Below, in pieces: positions 32,561 through 46,000 of a stretch of 64,000 bases of DNA (the stretch's first letter is position 1; every line of letters starts with the position of its first letter). The DNA comes from Pyrenula massariospora (Eukaryota > Ascomycota > Eurotiomycetes > Pyrenulales > Pyrenulaceae): assembly GCA_021030905.1 (NCBI GenBank), contig JAGFMI010000027.1:372001-436000 (forward strand), in the 5' to 3' direction. The position numbers and the translations under genes are program-made. Below the pieces are notes generated by a model. The model did not search any database. It had not been told where the DNA came from and was given only the letters and a program-made list of their open reading frames with translations.

Positions 32561-35175
32561 ATTGCAGTCTCCCTTGAGATTACCTATCTTCTAGAAGTGA
32601 ACATTAGAGCAAAGGTACGAGAGTCAGCTCATAACCTTACATTGTGAGATAAATGAATCTTAGATGAGTTAAATTTGTGATAAATCTAGCCGCAATTGAA
32701 GAGTGCCGGATTTTAGCCGATCCAGGTTTCTTCAATTGCTCCCGCCTTGACGATGGTTAAGACAAGCCACGGAAAATTTTTGATGCTGAATTGTACTGAA
32801 TGCATTAATCGCAGTATTTTTTGTACCATTCTGGCTAAGATGGCCTTGACAGCCGTAGTCTGACACTTGATCCCCAAGGAAGAAGAACAATTAGGGAAAG
32901 CAGTTCCACGAGGTGTTGTACCAGCCCTTGATGAAGACCCAAGGTAGAAACATAAGCTTCGAGCTATGTTTCCAAAGCAAGAGAAAAGTAACCAAAAATT
33001 TGGGCGCCAAGTCAATCGACACGCCGGGCATGTCGCAGCTGTCCACAGATGATCTCAAGCAAAGTCTGCATCGAATGCTTCGTTCAAGTGGATGCGGACT
33101 GTGTATTCTATACTCACGGAGTCGGCATTCGTTGCATTTCACTACTACTGGTTCTTTTTGTTCGTCATAAATCGGACTACGATAGCCGATGCCCTACCGC
33201 TTATGAATGATATCTTAGGCACAGAATGATTTTCTTTATCGCCTCGTTGATTTATCGTAGGCAAAAGACACATTTTCAAATTAGTTTACCTTTGGTAAAT
33301 TTACGCGATACAGCGAGTAAGAGGGTTTGAGAGCATCGATCGATGCACCATCCTCGACCAAATAATTTTATTAAATATAGTACCTGGCACATTTTTGTTG
33401 TGCGGTATCTGCTCCTAGTAATTTCAAATATTTCCCTCTTAGCCTCGATCCGGGCTAGGGTATTCGGATAATCCGTCAGACTGGGCATCTATTGCATCCC
33501 ATTCCTGGAATGGCTGGAATAGATCGGTTTTTTGTGATGGGTCGTCTTGACCACAGGGAACGTCATGCTAGCGTGTACTGTTTAGACGATAATCATACGA
33601 CCTATCAGCCAAAGACCAACCGATCGCAGCCGTTTAAAGGATCCATCATAGCACAGGAAGTTTGCAACATCATAATTGATCAGCATTGCAGTCCAGATTT
33701 ATGTTATCGAATTTTGAGCTCTGTACACCGGGTGGTGTGATCCAGTGATTCAGAAGATTTGGGAAATAATGAATATGATAATAGTTCAGCATGTACTTAA
33801 AATGAACCTTTTTAATGTATCGCGCAGCTCTGACAGCATACACGGTAGTAGTACGTGAGCGATGATCGACGTCGCAGATGGCGATGTTACAGCCATCATT
33901 AATTATCACAGTCAGTAGGGACAAGGTATTGGATTACGCTTGATCAGACCGACAAGCTACTGAAGTACAGACTTAAATTTTTTCAGAATACCTTTGGATG
34001 ATGGATGAAAGATGATTCGAGGCAACGATCGTGAGACTGATGGATCAACACAGCATCTTACTAGTGGCAGGAGACTGGTACTTGATTCGCACCGTCCACG
34101 GAGATATTTCCAAGTACGTTCGTAGCAGACCGTTGAACTATCATATCAGCTAAACTGTATCTTGGTTCTGGCGGGTCGACAAGATCCTAGCGTTAGAAGT
34201 AAGCTAACAATTACTCCATGAATAGTCGGAGATGCGAAAGGTCCTGACCTATCAAGCACTGGTAGATGCGCTGTGCGATTTTCCGAGAAACTTGCCCTCT
34301 TCATGAGAGTCTACAATACAATGTAGGAATCCTAGCTCATCTAACAGTAGTCCGATGGAAGTTAACGTCGCTCATACTGATGGGAACCAATCCACCTATG
34401 TCAGTCGACATCTTTCTGTCATGCTAATCCGTCAGCGCATCCCTTCGACAATGTCTGAGGAGAAGATTGCCTCGCTAGTGCGTTATGCTAAAATGCCTAA
34501 TTTGGTAGACGATACTGGATGACTTTTAAACAAAGCATCGGTTTCGGGCTCTTCTGTGGGCGACAGTAGTCTGTGCATAGTGCTTAGTTGTAGGATTGAG
34601 CAGTGGAGACATTGTGCTATAGCTAGCGCATATGCATCAACATGCTGATGAGGCCAATCGAGTCCGGCTTACCAAAGTCATTTATGGCTAACATGAGGAT
34701 GTCTGACAGAGACTCAACGCTGAAGGATTGGAGACCCTGTTTGACTTATACGTGCCGACAAGCCGGGTGGATAAGAGGGCCGGAATTTGGCCGCCAACAC
34801 CCATGACATGAGGCATTCTTCTTTCCTACCAACAGATGGATGGAATTCTCTTTACTTTCCCCGCACAATTTCTTCCCGCTTTATGTACAGTACTCCAAGA
34901 TGGGTCCTGGCCATGACTCCAAGAAATTTTCGGTTTCTTAAAAGCGGAGGCCAAGACATCTTGGCTAAGGGAGTAGCTGTTCTACATCAATCATCATAGC
35001 CAGCGAGCCGCGCAAGAGGCCAGGGTCGACCAAGTGGATCGAGAATATCCGAACAGGAGCAGAGCCTTCCAGATACTCATTGGATCAAAGACACAATAGC
35101 ACAAGGCATTGTCCCAATCTCTCCAGTTTCCCTTCCCTGGAACAGAACCACACCGCTGGCCCTCCGAGAGCTATA
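32561..35175. other. AT-rich gene-free interval
   Basis: About 2.6 kb of mostly AT-rich sequence with only short unconvincing frames on both strands. No transposon ends, RNA gene or conserved motif was recognised. The last ~150 bp are the leader of the acetyltransferase gene. Confidence 0.5.
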
Positions 35176-35863
35176 ATGGCCGCGAACATTTTGATCAGCG
35201 AAGCTGCAGACTCAGACCTTCCGGACTTAGTAGCGGTCTGCTGTGACTCCATGGAGGCGGATATCCTCACCCGCTTCCTGTTCGACCATCGACGGGCCGA
35301 AGCCGTTCGGAAACAGACCGAGTCCCTTATGGCATCGCTAGGCAAGAGGTTTACGCATCCGACAAACAGGTGCCATATCATTAAGGCAGCAGACACACAG
35401 ACTGGAGAATTGGTGGGCTGGAGCCTTGTGAAATGGGAAGACGGTAAGCCCTTTGCGCTTTCGGACAGCGGCTCGGACTTTGTCAAGTATTACCAGCGGG
35501 AGCAAAGGAGGAATTGGATCAAGCTTACGGCCGAAAAGCCGCATGTCGGTAAGATCTGAGCTCTTCTTTTCAAATCACCCCATCTAAATGACATATGTGC
35601 CAGTGCTAGGAGCCCTGCACGTGAGGCCGGATCGGCAACGACAGGGGATTGGGAGGCGCCTGATCGAATACAACTATTCAAAGTATGACTTAGACAATGA
35701 GCGTGTCCTCCTACAGACTAGAGCTATCTCAGAAGGCTTCTATGCAAAGCTAGGGTGGGTAACGGCTGACAGCATAGATGTTGATTTAAGCGAATGGGGA
35801 GGGAAGGGGATGGGCTATGGCCTGCATAGATCTCCGCAAATGCTACGATCTCCCAAGCCATGA
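35176..35863 (+). CDS. GNAT-family N-acetyltransferase
   Basis: Exons 35176-35548 and 35604-35863 give 210 aa, typical for a single-domain fungal GNAT enzyme. It starts MAANILISEAADSDLPDLV, and the second exon carries the acetyl-CoA binding motif A region LGALHVRPDRQRQGIGRRL with the R/Q-x-x-G-x-G/A signature, then motif B as FYAKLGWV. The family transfers acetyl groups from acetyl-CoA to amines; the substrate cannot be read from sequence. The ATG at 35176 was preferred over an upstream in-frame start at 35080 because it gives the usual short N-terminus. Intron of 55 nt, phase 1. It is the only gene in a 5.6-kb AT-rich stretch. Confidence 0.87.
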
Positions 35864-38186
35864 GAACATAAGCCTAGCTTCCAGAAGCTTCAGACTATAT
35901 TGGCGATATAGATCAATTCATACAATATAAAATTAGCTTTCGTCAGTGAAATATTCGAAGCTTTGCGCCGCGGCAGAGACAATAGAGACCCCGGCACTGG
36001 AATCAAGATTATCACGATCGAGCTGATTTGATTCCAACACATCCTGCACAGTAAACCGCTCACTGCGCGATATCTAAAAATCATCTGCTTCCTCGCTGGA
36101 ACATATCCTAGAACCTTTGGTCCTGCTAGTGGAAGACGGAACTGAAAGCAACGGTATCAAAAAACGTGTTGATTACTCAATAGGAGAAAGTAGACACTTT
36201 CGGTATCCATCACCTTATTCGCCTGGCTATGCATAACTGGCTCGAGCAGGTAGGAAAATTACAAGAACGAATCACGTTGGTAATCCTGCGATTCACTGGT
36301 ATATTTCATTTTCAGTGTAATAATCAAAAAATTGGAATCGAATTTTTACCTCATGCATAAGCTATTTTAGGCTCTCAAGAATACAATACTAATGATGGCG
36401 CTAAGTTTAATAGCTTTTTCGATATAGCCGGAAGGTATTTTGTCCTTGGAAGATACAAGGAGGCGGAGTGACTATATCGGCAGATGATGAAGCTGATGGA
36501 AATGGTATCACGTCAAGCCTTCTGATATATTCAGCAGAAATACCCATCTCAATATGATACTGTACATTCAGGAGAAGTACAACACAGTAAAGCAAATACA
36601 ATAATAGATACTAAATTTTATTCAATAGTCACGAGCCGCAAACCTTCCAACATACTCATCAGCGGGAATAAATTTGCTAATATATGCGCACTCAGAGGAA
36701 GTACGAGAAGTTAGAGTAGATGCCCCTCTAGAACATAAAACTCTATCAAACGGTGCATGGCGACGAATACTTTTCTATACTCAACAGCATAAATATCTTT
36801 AATTTAGCACTAGACAGTCAGGAAATATAAGATGGTAGAGCATATATACTGGCAGATACTAGAGCCAAAAGAAGAAAACTAAATAGATTATCTTTTTAGA
36901 TTCAATTCGATTTAGATTCTCATTAAGCACACCTTTTCCCAGCTCCAGGGCGTTAAATCAAAGCGCAACTTATTTGATACAGTCAAGACAAGTCGACTTA
37001 CTCCTTATACTTTTTCTTTAGGTTAATATATCATGAATATACTTTCATCGGGAAAGAACAAAGGACAGTAAAGTTAGAACAATTTCCACAAAGCTTATAC
37101 CATACACGATATTCGGGTTAGGATTTGATCATCTCGGCTTCAAAGGTTATAGCCGTCCGCTCGTAATCATACTAGAAATACAAAAGAGACTAAAAGGAAG
37201 TACAAGCAGCAGATCGAAACCCAACAATAATGAAGGGGAAAGAATGTAGTATTACTGGCGCTAGACTTCAATTTTGATGAGACCGGTAGACCGATCACTC
37301 CTCCGCGACCGAGCCCTTCTGTGAGCTTGGTACAACTTGATACGCTTTTGTAGATCTTCAATATTGGATTTCGGGTCTGCGGGATTGTCTAGGTTTGTGG
37401 TAGTGTCTGAAAAAAGTCTATCTATGGGTCAAAAGGTTGATGGGAACTCAGAGCGACCGTAGTCTTATCTGCGTTCGAATGACCATACGGGTCCTCCATG
37501 AGAGCCGTGCGTCTCGGTGGTTTCCTCACCCATGGATCAAGAGAAGAGGAAATGGGATCTGCATGGTGCTATACGGCATGGCTCCCACTACTTTGGGTTG
37601 GCAATACCGACGGTCAGGTAATGTTGGCCAAAGGCCCGCCGCTGGGAGAAGAGAGCACAAAGAGTCGAGGGCGTCGTGGAAGGGTCGTGAGCGGCGAGCG
37701 GCAAGCAGAAAGACCTTCCATATGAGAGATGGGGTGGAGATGGGGACGACGGAGGCTCGAGTGTCCTGAAGAGATATGGATATATGAAATAGATCGGGAA
37801 CGTGAAGCAAGCGTACATCGCACTTTTGAAAACACGCTTCCGGCTGGGACAGTTTGAATGCCCGATTTCCTGGGCCTGAAGCTTGGCAGTTCAAGTTTAA
37901 GGACTTTTGAACACTGATCATTAAAAACAATAAAGATGCCTAACATAGAATCTTAAATACTACATTCCGTCGAGAGTGAGTTGTTTCTACCGCCGAAATA
38001 TTTGATAATACTAGACATGTGAGGCTCCGCCAAGGCTTGCGCTTGGCGTGTGGGTTAACGTGAGAGGAAGGGACATCTAATGAAATTAAATCCCTCACCT
38101 CGGTGGAAATAGAAATCAATGCGTCAGAGCCTGCAGCGAAAACCAGAAACGACTAAGTATGATTCTCAACTGATAAGAGATTTGAT
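35864..38186. other. AT-rich gene-free island
   Basis: About 2.3 kb. From about 36100 to 37400 it is the most AT-rich part of the window, with TA-rich words and stops in every frame. The look is that of sequence eroded by C-to-T change, such as an old repeat hit by repeat-induced point mutation, but no element family or terminal repeats can be identified. The last few hundred bases are the HIS6 promoter. Confidence 0.45.
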
Positions 38187-39134
38187 ATGACCCGTTTTCG
38201 CCCTTGCATAGACCTACACGCCGGACATGTGAAGCAGATTGTCGGTGGTACTCTGACAACTTCACCTCAAGATTTGCGAACAAATTACGTTTCCACCTTT
38301 TCTCCGGGCTACTACGCCATCCTTTATCGGCAGCATGATCTACAGGGTGGTCACGTAATAATGCTCGGACCTGACAATGAAGAAGCCGCCAAGGAAGCGC
38401 TGCAGGCGTGGCCTGGGTCACTGCAAATTGGAGGAGGTATAACAGACCAAAATGCCCAATCCTGGATAGACGCTGGAGCTGGAAAGGTAAGGCTCATGCA
38501 ATTGAAGTTCAACATTCATGGCATTAGGTGGCGTCCTGGAAACGATTGTCTATGTTTACCTTCTCAAGTAATGACCTGCATTTGGTAGGTCATCATTACC
38601 TCGTACCTTTTCCCGGAAGCTCGCTTCTCGCTCGCTAGACTGCGGAGAGTCCTTGCTGCTCTTGGAGAGAATAGGGAGAAGCTTGTTATCGACCTCAGCT
38701 GTCGACGACAAGGAGAAGCATGGGTAGTGGCAATGAACAAGTGGCAGACTCTTACGGACATGGAGATCAATAAAGGTACGCCGCTCCGAGAAGCATTCTT
38801 AGAAAAGGGGGTTCAAGGAGCTGAAAGGTTGATAGAAAGTATTGAGCTGTTGGAGCCATACTGCTCTGAATTCTTAATCCATGCCGCAGACAACGAGGGC
38901 CTTCAAAGAGGTATCGATGAAGAGCTAGTTGCGAAATTAGCGCAATGGTGCTCGAAGCCTGTTACGTACGCTGGTGGAGGACGTCACGTGGGCGACCTTG
39001 CACTCGTCAATGATCGGAGCAAAGGCAAGGTTGATCTAACTATCGGAAGTGCTCTTGACATCTTTGGAGGCAAGACGGTGGGTTTGCAGGACTGCGTAGA
39101 GTGGAACAAGAAACAAGGTAGAAAATCACAATAG
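38187..39134 (+). CDS. HIS6: ProFAR isomerase, histidine biosynthesis step 4
   Basis: Cytosolic TIM-barrel enzyme (HisA type) that isomerises N-(5'-phosphoribosylformimino)-AICAR ribonucleotide to its phosphoribulosyl form. Exons 38187-38486 and 38589-39134 give 281 aa, slightly longer than yeast His6 (261). Seen: beta-1 [19 protein letters not shown] with the catalytic Asp; [20 protein letters not shown], a phosphate-binding loop; VIDLSCRR with the second acid; [15 protein letters not shown], the second phosphate loop; ending [14 protein letters not shown]. The exon joint [13 protein letters not shown] is exactly that of the eukaryotic family. No TGACTC-type Gcn4 site was noticed immediately upstream. 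Confidence 0.96.
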
Positions 39135-39861
39135 CCTAGATTGCTCGCGAACTACTACGAAAAGTAAGACTTGAGAAATAACATTGACTATTGTAATTGC
39201 TTGGCTGACTGTTTGTTTTCAGAGATGCGTTCTTTGAGACTGACTCCTGAGAAGCGAAGTCCTGATAAAGTCACTGAATTTGACAGCTAATTGCTCCTAA
39301 TGAGATCCTTGTAGGACCTAGATCAAAGATGCAACCAAATCCAGTCTTCTCAATCGCGACGGCAAGGTCGGCAGCTCAATGAAATCTATCCAATATATGT
39401 ATGATCGAGGGACGCTTCTATGAAGCCAAACGACGGAAGCCGCTGTTTCCTTGACTTGACCTTGATCGGTGGCAAATACGGACACTACAATCTCTCAGAT
39501 TGCTTGAATTTAGCGCCATCTATAGCGTAAGCGTTCGCAAAGCCCCGACGACCGCAAAAGATGAATCGCGATGGGGTTGAAGACCAGTAAAAGCCTGAGC
39601 ATGAACTGTGCCGGATATCCTTCCGGAGATCAGCCCGTCATCTCCGACCGTTGAACGCTTGGCGTGCTCTCCACCTCACATCGGAGTCGAGACAGCCTGT
39701 TACTCAAGCTTAGGTGGCAAGCTTGAAATCTGGAATAACTCTCATGACATTCTAACAACCTGATCAAGCACTCAGACATGCTTGGATGCCATGCATTGCT
39801 GGAGTCCTGATTCTTCTGCGCTGCCACGCTTCAAATTAGGGAGCTTTCCCAGCCCTGGGAG
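39135..39861. other. Intergenic region HIS6-NHX1
   Basis: 727 bp between two plus-strand genes, presumably the HIS6 3' UTR and NHX1 promoter. Nothing else seen. Confidence 0.5.
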
Positions 39862-42128
39862 ATGGCCTTAGCCATCCGCGATGTGGCCTTAAGTCTGCTC
39901 GGTGTGTTATCTATGGTTCTGATACTATGGGCTCCCTACAGGTGCCAAAGGCGCTAGACTGACAATAGATAAATAGCTCGACAAGCGGACGAGGTCGATG
40001 ACGGTTAGAATGATCCTTGGATGCCGCGACGTGTCTGACGTTTTTCATAGTGCCGGCGGAGGCAGGCCAGAAAGAGATATTCTCGTCATGGGCGCTCTTT
40101 ATCGTAATCGTCCTTCTCATCACCTCACTCTTCACGAGTTATATCCTTCAGCAAAAAAAAATACAAGCCGTCCATGAGACCGTCATCTCGATCTTTGCGG
40201 GTACGCTCTCCCATCGCTTGCGGCGCGCCACGTTTCGCAGCTAACGATAACCTCAGGCATGGTGGTTGGGTTGATTATACGGGTTACCCCTGGACGTTCG
40301 ATACAAGACAATGTTAGCTTTGACTATCAATTCTTCTTTAACCTCTTACTTCCGCCCATCATTCTCGCTTCTGGATATGAATTACACCAGGTATGCATTG
40401 TCCATCATCTGACTAGGGTCGGCATGTCTGAACTTTTTCTAGGCAAACTTCTTTCGTAACATTGGCTCCATTCTTACCTTCGCTTTCGCTGGCACTTTTA
40501 TATCGGCTGTCGCCTTGGGGATTATCCTTTATTTATGGACAAGAATTCCATTAGATGGATTGAACATTACATTCGTGGATGCCTTCTCAGTGGGGGCTAC
40601 TCTCTCTGCAACAGACCCCGTTACAATACTCGCCATTTTCAACCTCTACAAAGTGGAGCCGAAGTTGTACACTGTAATCTTTGGGGAGTCGATTTTGAAT
40701 GATGCTATAGCTATCGTTCTATTTGAAACCGCCCAAAGATACAAGGATGGAGGTGCAGCCGGAAACCTAACGGCATTGACCTTGTTCGAGGCTATTGGGA
40801 TATTCATTTTGGTCTTTTTCACTAGCCTGCTCATAGGTGTCGTTGTGGGGATCGGCACGGCTCTTGCGCTGAAGTACACACTTGTGCGCCGATTTCCTAA
40901 GATAGAGAGTTGCCTCATCGTCCTTATTGCGTACGCGAGCTATTTTTTCTCCAACGGAGTCCACATGTCTGGTGAGTGGCAGGTAGCCAGTTCAGGAATG
41001 ATGCAGCTAATGTGCGTGCAAGGTATTGTGTCACTGCTGTTTTGTGGCATTACCCTAAAACACTATGCTTACTATAACATGTCAAGAAGAACCCAGCTGA
41101 CGACCAAGTTCATATTTCAAGTGCTTGCCCAGCTCACGGAAAACTTCATCTTCATCTACCTTGGCTTAACTTTATTTACCGAAACGGACCTGGAATTCAA
41201 ACCACTCTTCATTTTAATCACTGTGGTTGGCATTTGCGCGGCAAGGTACCTGTCCGTTTTTCCGCTGTCCAAAGCAATCAACTGGTTCATCAGGTACCGA
41301 GCGAGACGAGCAGGGAAAGATGTGGCTGATGAACTTCCCTATTCTTACCAAGCAATGCTGTTCTGGGCGGGCTTGCGAGGAGCAGTCGGTGTCGCATTAG
41401 CTGCGGGATTGGAAGGGACTAATGGCCCGGCGCTCCGAGCCACGGTCCTAGTAGTTGTGGTGCTTACGGTTATCATATTCGGTGGGACTACGGCTCGCAT
41501 GCTGGAAATTCTGGGGATCCGTACAGGAGTTGTGGAAGAAGTCGATTCGGACGACGAATTCGATATTGAGACCGCGAATGGTGGCACTTATTACAAAAGA
41601 GCTGGAACAGGCCTTGGTCACAACCCAAAGCGATCTGGCATCGCCCTGGATCATGTCGTCCACAGAGCTAACGGGCGGCCCAAATCAAAGTCAATGTTTA
41701 GAAGCAGCAGTGGCCGGCGTATTAGCCCACCTCATCGACCGAACTCCATGACCCGGAAGACGTCGTCGATTAGTCAAAGAGAGCGTGATGCAGCGGAGCA
41801 GAATCTATTGAGCCGAGGTAGCAGCACCCCTAGCGAAGATGAAGATACCTTCTCTGACGATGACTTGCCGCCAGCCGCCCGACGGTCACCCAGGCCGCCC
41901 TCGCCACCTCCTCAGATCGGAGAGTTGGAGACTCCCACCGGCTCTACTGCCTCTCCCCCCGGCGGCTCTTCGCATCCTGGAGGGGATACGTCGCTCTCCG
42001 CCGGTGGAGCCATCAGAGAGATTTTCTCCAGGTCAACTGGAGATCATGCGGCATGGTTTCAGCAGCTTGATGAGGATTTCATCAAGCCAAAACTTTTGTT
42101 AGACCAAGGAAAAGGAGGCTCTGTATGA
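39862..42128 (+). CDS. NHX1: Endosomal/vacuolar Na+(K+)/H+ exchanger, Nhx1 type
   Basis: CPA1 antiporter that trades luminal protons for Na+ or K+ in late endosomes or vacuole, setting pH and trafficking. Exons 39862-39901, 40051-40200, 40257-40390, 40443-40971 and 41023-42128 give 652 aa. Seen: SWALFIVIVLLITSLFTSYI helix; FFFNLLLPPIILASGYELHQ, the amiloride-binding region; SVGATLSATDPVT; GESILNDAIAIVLFE with the transport-critical ND pair; AGLRGAVGVALA; then a Ser/Pro-rich cytosolic tail from ~470. The 51-nt intron 40972-41022 has no in-frame stop; removing it restores the family sequence MSG/IVSLLFCGITLKHY. The first exon (ATG at 39862, donor GTGTGT) is the least certain part. Confidence 0.9.
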
Positions 42129-43071
42129 CATTGGCGATCCCTGTATTTCGGGTGAAAGTTTGACCTGTGGTGGACATAGAAATTCCAAAATGCAATTGAA
42201 ATCCCGCCATGACCTTACCAGGTAACCTACCGTCAATTGTAGTCTCACAAATGTCCCAGTCCTGAGGACCCCCGCCTTGACCTTGAATCAAGATTTGGTG
42301 CTTTCCAGTCTTCAAAGTCCCCAATTCTCAGCCTTTATTTCACGCACCGGGCGAGAAGGTGCCAGATCTACTACAAGCAGGATCAAGGCGAGCGATAGCT
42401 TTTGCGGATCAAGTCTGCGCGAGGCGGGCACTGCATGGAGTAGTGGCTTGGCGTGATACTCGTCTTTTTTCGGGGTCTTTGACGAGATAACCGGAAGAAG
42501 GGAAGCTCTTCTCGGGAATTGAGTCGAAAGTCATCTCGATGCGTACCAGTCGAGAGCTGAGAGTAATCGTAGGCTGCGTAGTTTGCTCTATATAGATATT
42601 CTGATTCAGGTTGTTGGTGTCCCAGGATCAGCACCACAGGAGCGCATTTTCTAGACCGGCGGAGTGCCACGCGGTTACGAGAACAGAAATGGCCCTCTGC
42701 ATCGCTCAGCTTGGGACGAACGCTTGAGTCCACGCTCCATCATCTGCGCCAACTGACTTTCTCACCCAATTCTTTCCACGACCGCATCGCCACTATTTGC
42801 CCCCCCCCCCGCGTCCTTCCTGTGGTAACGAGCATTGCATCTGATACTGGTCTTGAGATAGGAACATTTTCTTCGCACCCTTGACAAACTTCCCTCGACG
42901 CGGCGCAGCCACTGCGCTCGCTCCTCTGGGTCTCTGGACCTCCTCCCCACCCACTAGACCTCTCCCTCACATTCATCTAGTAAACACATGTCGGATCTTT
43001 GGAAGAACTGCAGATACAGGTCCCGGCCCTGCCGGTTGTCGGCTTTGTAGGGTCGCTGTTTCGCAGACACA
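42129..43071. promoter_or_regulatory. INO80 upstream region
   Basis: About 0.9 kb with no supported gene. It contains an 11-C homopolymer at about 42800 and CT-rich sequence toward the INO80 start. Confidence 0.45.
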
Positions 43072-46000
43072 ATGAGCGGACGATCGCCGTATTCAGCTCA
43101 CTCGCCAACTCAACCGAGCAATCGGCACCTTTATTCACCTAAAAACAAAACGCCCTCCGCTTACGACAATGACCCGTACCACCACGATCCGCGTTCACCA
43201 CCTTCCTTCCAACATCATCCCTCTCTTTCCCGCAGCCCTCATACCAACCCTCCTCCATTGCCAGGAATGAATGGCTCAGCGTCTGCACGTGTGAACGGGT
43301 CGCCACATTATCAGAATAAGACATTACCACCCTATTCTGAGTACCCAAATCCAAATAACCAGTCGGGCGCAATGGATGCCTCGATTTACCAGTCTTCCTA
43401 CGCCAGCAGTCCGCCTCCTCATGCGCATCCTCATAATCCACGAGAATCCATCCCGCTATCACCAAGAAGGCTAAACGAAAATGGTGACACATTTTTGCAG
43501 CCGAACAACAGTGGCTATTCTGGTCCAGGTCCAACTCCTGCTCCAGGTCCAGCCTCCCGTCCTCCATCTCAAGGGGTAGGTCTATCCTGTCGGCTACCAA
43601 TCCGGACTAACACCTGTACAGAAACCTGCCAGAACCAACGACCCGATGTCTCTCACTAGTATTCTGTCTGGCCCAGACACCAATCAACCTCCACCGCCCA
43701 TGTCTCCGCCTCTTGCAAAGGCACGACCACCTTCCAGACGACGTCCACAAGATGATTTCCAACAGACCGACGGCTTCAGCCGTGAAGCGCCGTTGTCTCG
43801 GCCGGAGGTCACAAATGGCATACTACAACCACGTTCGGAGGAACGAATGAACACGAATCTGTCTGATGCGGCAGTTGTCTTCAGGTCTAGACAATCCCTA
43901 ACATCGAAAGAAAGCCGAAACGTGACAAAGTGTTTCGAGGATATTGAAGCAACAGACTTCAGCGATGCTGAAAGGTCTAATGATCTCGCCTCTGAGCGAG
44001 ATTTGTTTGTGTCTCGCGGTCAGAAGCGTCAAGTGTCTAAGGAAAATGAGGAGTACTCGAGACGAAAGGTAGGTCGGCAACCTTTTAACCTACACAGACA
44101 GACTACTAACAAGGTTTACATAGCGTCGACGAACCAACGTACTGAATAGCTTCCTCACATCTCTATCTCGCCAAGCATCTACAAGCGCGGAACGCTTTCG
44201 GCAGCATTATGAGTCCGAAGCCTCTAAAGAAGTTCAAGATCAAGAAGTGCAACACGAAAAGGAGCGCAAAAAGGATATGCAGCGGAAAAGACGGCGTGAG
44301 GCGACTCTTCGGATGGAGATGGCGAAGATGCAAGAGGCAGAGCAGAAGGCAAATGCAGTCGAGGACAACGCTGAGAAGGATAAATTCCTTCGTGAAGCTG
44401 AAAAGGCGCAAAAGAAAATTCGGTCCACAAAGCGAGCCCTAGCCCGCGGAGCAACCACTGAAGAAATTTCTGAAGTGACGCCGCTGGCTCCGAATCTCGA
44501 AGGCGGCACAACTTCGTCCTTTCACATAGGCAGGACCGCCTCTCCGGAGCCGCCGAAAAAGAAGTCAAGACGACAAGACGGACCCGTGACCAGACCAAAG
44601 AAATCTAAGGAGAAGAAACAGGCCGAAAAGGATGCTGCAGAGGCTGCATACAATGCATCCCTCGAAAGGGACAGCGAGCCCATCCGAATCGCGCCGAAAG
44701 AGGAGCCACGCAAAGAATATATCAAAAAGGAGGCGAAGGGTTCTCGCTCTAAGGAGACTTCACCAGCGACAACGTCAAATTACGACTCCAAAGGCTACCA
44801 GCAAATCTATGAGCAGATCTGGCGCGATCTGGCGAGAAAGGACGTACCAAAGGTATTTCGTATTAAGAACAATTCTCGAACTAATAAAGAAGACAATCTT
44901 CGAAAGACTGTGCAACTAGCGAGTAAGCAGGCCCGGAAATGGCAGGAGCGCACGAACAAGAGCATGAAAGATACTCAGGCCCGTGCGAAGCGCACTATGC
45001 GAGAAATGATGTCCTTTTGGAAGCGGAACGAACGAGAAGAGCGCGACCTTCGGCGCATGGCAGAAAGAAAAGAAATCGAAGACGCCAAACGGGCAGAGTC
45101 TGAGAGGGAGGCAAACAGGCAAAAGCGCAAGCTTAACTTCCTCATCTCACAGACTGAGCTTTACTCCCATTTCATCGGCCGCAAGATCAAAACCGATGAA
45201 GTCGAGCGGGCGACGGACGATCCCGAAGTTGCAGCTTCTGGCGAGAAGATTCAGGATGGTAAACCAAATGCGCATACTGTCAATTTGCCTGAGTCGGTGG
45301 CAGACCTGAAGACTAAGGTGACCAACTTCGAGGATTTAGACTTCGACGCCGAGGACGAGAGTGTGCTGAAGGAAGCCGCCATGGCCAATGCACAGAATGC
45401 GATTCAAGAAGCACAGGATAAGGCTAGGGCTTTCAACGAGGAGGATCAAATGGCAGCTTTTGATAACTCGGAGCTCAATTTCCAGAATCCTACAAGTTTG
45501 GGCGATGTCCAGGTTGCGCAGCCAAAGATGTTGCAGGCTCAGCTCAAGGAGTACCAACTGAAAGGTCTAAATTGGCTTGTCAATCTTTACGAGCAAGGTA
45601 TCAACGGGATTCTAGCCGATGAAATGGGTCTCGGAAAGACCGTTCAGTCGATATCGGTCATGGGCTACTTGGCTGAAATGCACAACATCTGGGGCCCTTT
45701 CCTTGTGATTGCGCCAGCATCTACTCTCCACAATTGGCAACAGGAAGTCGCCAAATTTGTACCCTCGATCAAGGTTCTTCCATACTGGGGAAATGCAAAA
45801 GATCGCAAAATCTTGAGAAAGTTCTGGGATCGCAAGCACATTACTTACACCAGAGAATCTGAGTTCCATGTCCTGGTCACATCCTACCAGCTCGTTGTCG
45901 CAGACTCCCAATATTTCCAGAAAGTAAAGTGGCAATATATGATCCTCGACGAAGCTCAAGCGATTAAATCGTCCAGTAGCTCTCGATGGAAGACACTCTT

